Shown here: positions 5,719-9,563 of the stretch, one piece after another
How positions within the stretch are numbered: position 1 is the stretch's first letter
Layout: each line of letters begins with the position of its first letter
Program-made: the position numbers and the translations under genes
NCBI GenBank assembly: GCA_016870295.1
Contig: VGBY01000035.1
Location: 1-9,563 of the forward strand
Length of the DNA stretch: 9,563 bases
From: Actinomycetota bacterium
Lineage (GTDB): Bacteria; Actinomycetota; Acidimicrobiia; Acidimicrobiales; Ilumatobacteraceae
Reading direction: 5' to 3'
The notes under the pieces: model-generated
Seen by the model: only the letters and a program-made list of their open reading frames with translations
Told to the model about the DNA's origin: nothing
The model's database searches: none

Positions 5719-6981
5719 TTAGAGCAACGGTTGCGTGATGTCGAGATACAAGCCTGCCACGAGCAGCATCACCAAGAGCGCCACGACCGCCGTCGCAACG
5801 GGTGCCAACTTGCGCACGTCGGCGTGATACCGGCGCGAGCGGGTGGACCGCACGCGCTCGTACACCGCCACCGCCGCATGGCCACCGTCGAAAGGCAACA
5901 ACGGCATCATGTTGAACACCCCGACGAACACGTTCACGGCGGCGAGCAACAGCAGCACGCCCTTCCAACCTTCTTCGCGGCCAATCTCACCGCCAACTTG
6001 ACTCGCACCCACCACCGTGCTCGGGCGGGTCAGCGGATCAGCGACTTCACTGGTGAGATTCTCCGCGATGTTCAGCGGGTTCAACACGGTGAACACGCCG
6101 ACGACGGAGTCACGGGCCGTTGATGCGACGTCCTGCACCGAACGTACGACGGCTTCACCGATTCCGAGTTGAACATAGTCACGCGACCAGCCCGCCACGC
6201 CGAAGAAGGCGCGGGCATTAGCCGTGTCCTGCGTGCCGGGGAATGTGGTGAGCGTGGGTGTCAGTGTGAGCGACTGACCACCGCGATCAATGACGACGGT
6301 GACCTGGTCGCCGGGGCGATTTGCACGCACGGCGCTGACGAACTCACCCGACGTGCTGATCGGCACGCCATCGAACGACACGATGATGTCGCCTTCACGA
6401 ATGCCCACCAACTCGGCGGAACTGCCGGCGTACGGGGCATCCATCACCTCGACGCGACCGGTTTCGCCGTAGCGGCCCGCCGTGGAATAGACGCCGACGA
6501 ACAGCACGAGTGCGATCACCGCGTGCATCAGCGAACCCGCCGTGATGACGAGTAGACGCTTGGGGAACGACTTCGAGCGGTAGGTGCGTGGCTCGTCGGC
6601 AGGGTCGGTGTCGTCCATGTTGTTCATGCCGATGATGCGCACGAATGCGCCAATCGGGAAGGCGCGCAGGCCGTATTCCACTTCGCCGCGCCGCCAAGAG
6701 ACGAGCCGCGGACCAAACCCCATGTAGAACTGCGTCACTTTCATGCCGGTCATCCGCGCCGTGGAGAAGTGACCGATCTCGTGCAGGAACACCGACACGA
6801 TGAGCCCGAGCACGAAGACGAGCGTCCAGATGTTGTTGAAGCCGAGCCACGCAAGCAGCGCGATGATGATGACGATGCCGACGAACGATGTCGAGAGCGG
6901 CACGTGTTCGTTGTTGGCCGGGGTTGGATCGCCACCACCACCGACGAGTTCCTCGCGAACGCGCGAATAGATGTTGCTCAC
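5719..6981 (-). CDS. RseP/Rip1-type site-2 protease (M50 zinc metalloprotease)
   Basis: This is a membrane-embedded protease of the group that cuts anti-sigma factors and other single-pass membrane proteins (RseP in E. coli, Rip1 in Mycobacterium). Starting at GTG 6981 it has 420 residues. The zinc motif HEIGH is at 67-71 inside a membrane segment. The second catalytic motif NMMPLLPFDGGH is at 357-368, with D365 as the expected ligand. A single PDZ domain spans about 177-245 (GIREGDIIVSFDG). Hydrophobic segments are seen near 32-50, 52-75, 142-165, 341-362 and 392-412; the first is extra compared with Rip1. The GTG overlaps the dxr stop as GTGA, which supports this start over longer readings that run through dxr. 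Its place between dxr and ispG is conserved in actinobacteria. Its substrate here is unknown. Confidence 0.93.
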   Translation of the reverse strand: MSNIYSRVREELVGGGGDPTPANNEHVPLSTSFVGIVIIIALLAWLGFNNIWTLVFVLGLIVSVFLHEIGHFSTARMTGMKVTQFYMGFGPRLVSWRRGEVEYGLRAFPIGAFVRIIGMNNMDDTDPADEPRTYRSKSFPKRLLVITAGSLMHAVIALVLFVGVYSTAGRYGETGRVEVMDAPYAGSSAELVGIREGDIIVSFDGVPISTSGEFVSAVRANRPGDQVTVVIDRGGQSLTLTPTLTTFPGTQDTANARAFFGVAGWSRDYVQLGIGEAVVRSVQDVASTARDSVVGVFTVLNPLNIAENLTSEVADPLTRPSTVVGASQVGGEIGREEGWKGVLLLLAAVNVFVGVFNMMPLLPFDGGHAAVAVYERVRSTRSRRYHADVRKLAPVATAVVALLVMLLVAGLYLDITQPLL

Positions 6982-8147
6982 GCGATTACGGTACCCGCGG
7001 ACTGTGCGAAAGATTCGACGATGCCGCGTGCAATGCGTCGCGCCTCGGCGTCGGCGGCCAGTACATCGGCGACGCTGCGCAGTGCGACGCCGTCGTGGCG
7101 TTGCAGCGTGGCATCGTTCACTTCGGCGATCTGCAGCCAAGAAATACGCCCGGCGAGAAATGCTTCCACGGCAATCTCGTTCGCTGCGCTCAACCAGGCC
7201 GGGGCCGAGCCACCCGCGCGACCGGCTACATACGCAAGATCGAGGCATTTGAACGTGTCGCGGTCGGGGGTCTCGAAATCAAGCCGCTGCAACTGACGCC
7301 AGTCGATCACACCGAATGGCACGTCGGATCGATCGGGCCAGGCGATCGCATACGCAATCGGCAGTCGCATGTCCGGCAGCGACAACTGTGCAATCGTCGC
7401 ACCGTCGGCGAAGGTGACCATCGAGTGGATGATCGATTGCGGATGTACGACCACGTTGATGCGGTCATAGGCGACACCGAACAACTCGTGGGCTTCGATG
7501 ACTTCAAGTCCTTTGTTCATCAGCGTGCTGGAGTCGACGGTGATCTTCGGGCCCATCGACCACGTGGGGTGCTGCAGCGCCTCGGCGACATTTACGGTTG
7601 CCAGTTCGGCGCGCGACTTACCACGGAACGGCCCGCCGCTGGCAGTCAACAACAACTCGTGCAGTTCGCGATGCGCCGACTCGCTGGCCCGCAGGCACTG
7701 GTGCACGGCGCAATGCTCGCTATCGACCGGCACGATCGAAGCCCCGGGGGTTGAACGCAGTGGCTGCACAACCGGGCCGGCAGCGATGAGACTCTCCTTG
7801 TTGGCCAGTGCAAGCCGCTTGCCTCGGCGTAACGTCTCGAGCGTCACCGGCAAACCCGCGAAGCCGACGACGGCATTCACCACGACGTCGGCGTCGGTGA
7901 CGATTTCGGCGACATCGGCGACGAAGTTGACGGTGGTGAACTCCCCCGCCAATCGACGGCGAACTGCATCGTCGACCACCGCAACGACGCGGGGGCGATG
8001 CGCCGAAATCTGCGCACGCAGCGCTTCTTCGTTCAACGATGCGGCCAGCGCAACGATCTCGTAGCGCCCCTGCGCGGCTGCGACTACCTCAAGTGTCTGG
8101 CGACCGATCGAGCCGGTGCTACCCGCGAGGGCAACCTTCACCGTCAC
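6978..8147 (-). CDS. dxr: 1-deoxy-D-xylulose 5-phosphate reductoisomerase
   Basis: DXR converts DXP to MEP with NADPH and a divalent metal, the first committed step of the MEP pathway and the target of fosmidomycin. The 389-residue protein has the nucleotide-binding GSTGSIG at 9-15 and ANKES at 115-119. Metal ligands are D142 and E144 (PVDSEH) and E215 (MNKGLE). The substrate-binding SGGPF is at 170-174, and HPTWSMGPKITVDSSTLMNK forms the central block. All catalytic residues expected for the family are present and the length is normal. The start is GTG at 8147, 12 bases after the cdsA stop, without an evident Shine-Dalgarno; a second in-frame GTG two codons later is possible. The stop overlaps the protease start by four bases, implying coupled translation. 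Confidence 0.97.
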   Translation of the reverse strand: MTVKVALAGSTGSIGRQTLEVVAAAQGRYEIVALAASLNEEALRAQISAHRPRVVAVVDDAVRRRLAGEFTTVNFVADVAEIVTDADVVVNAVVGFAGLPVTLETLRRGKRLALANKESLIAAGPVVQPLRSTPGASIVPVDSEHCAVHQCLRASESAHRELHELLLTASGGPFRGKSRAELATVNVAEALQHPTWSMGPKITVDSSTLMNKGLEVIEAHELFGVAYDRINVVVHPQSIIHSMVTFADGATIAQLSLPDMRLPIAYAIAWPDRSDVPFGVIDWRQLQRLDFETPDRDTFKCLDLAYVAGRAGGSAPAWLSAANEIAVEAFLAGRISWLQIAEVNDATLQRHDGVALRSVADVLAADAEARRIARGIVESFAQSAGTVIA

Positions 8148-8159
8148 AGGCTGGGCGGA

Positions 8160-9563
8160 TCAACTCGCCCAGGGAGCGAGCGTCACCGCGAGGAAGTAGA
8201 CGGCCGGCAGCGAGAACAGCACACCATCGAAGCGGTCAAGCACGCCACCGTGGCCCTTCAGCAACGTGCCGAAGTCTTTGACGCCGAGCGAACGCTTGAG
8301 CAGCGACTCGAACAAGTCTCCAAGTGGCGCCATGAACGAGATCGCCACACCGAGGAGGATCCACTCGATGAGCGAGTTCCATGTTTCACTTTGCAGACCA
8401 ATGATGATGACGACGCTCATGGAGGCGATGGTGCCGCCGATGAGACCTTCGACGGTCTTGTTCGGGCTGATTGACGCCCGCAACGGCGTGCGCCCGATGG
8501 CCGAACCAACGAAGTACGCGCCAATATCGTTGGCCGCGATACCGAAGACGGCGATGAACAACGTGTCGGTGCCGATGTTCGGCAGGGCTGCCGTCAATGT
8601 GGAAAGTCGCAGAATCATCGCTGCGTAGCTGCCCAGTACGCCGACGTACACCACGCCGAGCATCACCGCCCCGATGCTGGTGACCGCAGCAGAGTGATCG
8701 TCATTGGAGCCGACCAGCGTGACTGCTGCGGCGATGAACGCAAACACCACGATCATCGCGATCGCGAGGTGCGACATGTAATAGGCACCGAGCGGCAGCG
8801 AAATGCACGCCACCACACCAACCACGATCGGTGCTGGGATGCCGCGTCCGCTCGTCTGCGTGAAGAATTCGAGCGACGCCAAACCGAGCACCACGACAAC
8901 GAGGGCCATGACGGCGGCCGGACTGACGAAGGAGGTGCCGACGAACAGCGCGACGAGTACGAGACCGACGATCACTGCAGTTCCGAGATTGCGATCGTTG
9001 CCGACCGGGCGTGGCTGCGTGCCGGAGTCGCTGCGCTCTGGTCGCTGACGACGAACTTGTGCAGGGCGCGCGGCACCCGGGCGACGCGGTGAGCGATCGC
9101 CGGCTGCGGGGCGGCGCGTCTCGCCCGTTTCGGCGCGGCGCGTTTCGCCGGTGCGGTCGCGCATCGTCGGATGCGTGTCGGATGGGCGGCGAGCACGCGA
9201 GTCCGTGGAGTCGCTGCCGATACGAATGCGGCCCTCGGGTGCGGGGCGGCTGACCGGCGGCGGGGCGGCAACCGGACGACTCGGATCACGCGACACCGGA
9301 CGACTCGGATCACGCGACACCGGACGACTCGGATCACGCGACACCGGACGACTCGGATCACGCGGCGACACGCCAAAGCGCGGTGCCTCGCCGGTCGGGG
9401 CTTCGCTCCAATGCGGAAGTTGCGCAGTGTCGGTGGAATCAACACGGATTGCGGGTGACGAGTCATCGGAATCGGCGAACTTCACGACGCCGAACTCTTC
9501 GCCGAAGTCGAGCGTGTTATCGCGAGATGAACCAGCGGTCTCACGAGTGTCGTCGCGGGATGA
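8160..9563 (-). CDS. cdsA: Phosphatidate cytidylyltransferase with long disordered N-terminus (5' end beyond window)
   Basis: CdsA makes CDP-diacylglycerol from phosphatidate and CTP in the membrane, the branch point for anionic phospholipids. Numbering from the in-frame GTG at 9485, the membrane domain spans about 166-441. It holds NDIGAYFVG (319-327), SPNKTVEG (340-347) and the C-terminal CTP-transferase signature at 394-420 (S394, K397-R398, K403-D404, H412-G413-G414, D417-R418, D420). K410 stands where Pro is usual. Residues 1-165 are a Pro/Arg/Ser-rich, probably disordered cytoplasmic tail with four RDPSRPV repeats and two TGETRR units. The frame stays open for 26 more codons to the window edge with similar acidic and Ser-rich composition, so the true start is probably outside and GTG 9485 is only a fallback. 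It heads the visible minus cluster, 12 bases before dxr. Confidence 0.9.
   Translation of the reverse strand, partial: SSRDDTRETAGSSRDNTLDFGEEFGVVKFADSDDSSPAIRVDSTDTAQLPHWSEAPTGEAPRFGVSPRDPSRPVSRDPSRPVSRDPSRPVSRDPSRPVAAPPPVSRPAPEGRIRIGSDSTDSRARRPSDTHPTMRDRTGETRRAETGETRRPAAGDRSPRRPGAARPAQVRRQRPERSDSGTQPRPVGNDRNLGTAVIVGLVLVALFVGTSFVSPAAVMALVVVVLGLASLEFFTQTSGRGIPAPIVVGVVACISLPLGAYYMSHLAIAMIVVFAFIAAAVTLVGSNDDHSAAVTSIGAVMLGVVYVGVLGSYAAMILRLSTLTAALPNIGTDTLFIAVFGIAANDIGAYFVGSAIGRTPLRASISPNKTVEGLIGGTIASMSVVIIIGLQSETWNSLIEWILLGVAISFMAPLGDLFESLLKRSLGVKDFGTLLKGHGGVLDRFDGVLFSLPAVYFLAVTLAPWAS
9271..9366. repeat. 24-bp tandem repeat, four copies, inside cdsA
   Basis: Four units of 24 bases occupy 9271-9294, 9295-9318, 9319-9342 and 9343-9366. 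The first three are identical and the fourth has one A-to-G change near its end. The unit keeps the reading frame and encodes the octapeptide SRDPSRPV (first peptide copy PRDPSRPV). The near-perfect DNA identity points to recent expansion. Confidence 0.95.

Noticed and set aside
6982..7248. N-terminal extension of the site-2 protease frame into dxr
   Set aside because: The extra 89 residues are Arg/Ser-rich shadow sequence of dxr. The GTG at 6981 overlapping the dxr stop is the natural start.
6888..7754. 288-codon plus-strand frame under dxr
   Set aside because: It is long but exactly antisense to the conserved dxr core. Its length comes from the GC-rich codon use of dxr.
9271..9366. Possible CRISPR array
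   Set aside because: The 24-base units are head to tail with no spacers and encode in-frame octapeptides within cdsA.

Overview
The window looks like a chromosomal housekeeping region of a high-GC actinobacterium. The class Acidimicrobiia is the most likely source. This is an inference from three things: protein flavour, Thr-Pro-Val linker tails of the kind common in that group, and a gene order (cdsA, dxr, site-2 protease, ispG) also known, in similar form, from Mycobacterium. Coding density is very high. I see no tRNA or rRNA gene, no insertion sequence, no CRISPR array and no phage gene. No stretch longer than 300 bases lacks a gene; the largest gap is 525-715.

Layout. The left edge (1-524, minus) holds rimP, almost complete but cut by the window edge. 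It is followed by a 191-base divergent control region (525-715). This region carries a strong intrinsic-terminator hairpin oriented on the minus strand, inside what should be the 5' leader of rimP, and candidate -10 boxes for both directions. Next is a tight plus-strand operon: proS (716-2485), manA (2493-3524) and a secreted SGNH/GDSL-type hydrolase (3521 or 3587 to 4363). A short GC-rich convergent spacer with a duplicated 24-base element and a long hairpin separates it from the minus-strand cluster.

The minus-strand cluster, in transcription order, is cdsA (9563-8160, 5' end beyond the window), dxr (8147-6978), an RseP/Rip1-type site-2 protease (6981-5719) and ispG (5667-4432). Spacings are 12 bases, a 4-base overlap and 51 bases, consistent with one transcript. 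dxr and ispG are the second and the sixth step of the MEP isoprenoid pathway. CdsA makes CDP-diacylglycerol for phospholipids, and the protease works in the membrane, so the cluster is about membrane and envelope building. The plus operon joins translation (ProRS) with mannose-6-phosphate supply and a cell-surface esterase-like enzyme.

I did not find a convincing new multi-gene system. The most promising points are regulatory or structural: the possible terminator/attenuator in the rimP leader, an upstream reading frame ending on the rimP start, identical 24-base tandem repeats in the cdsA N-terminal tail, and the hairpin/repeat at the convergent junction.
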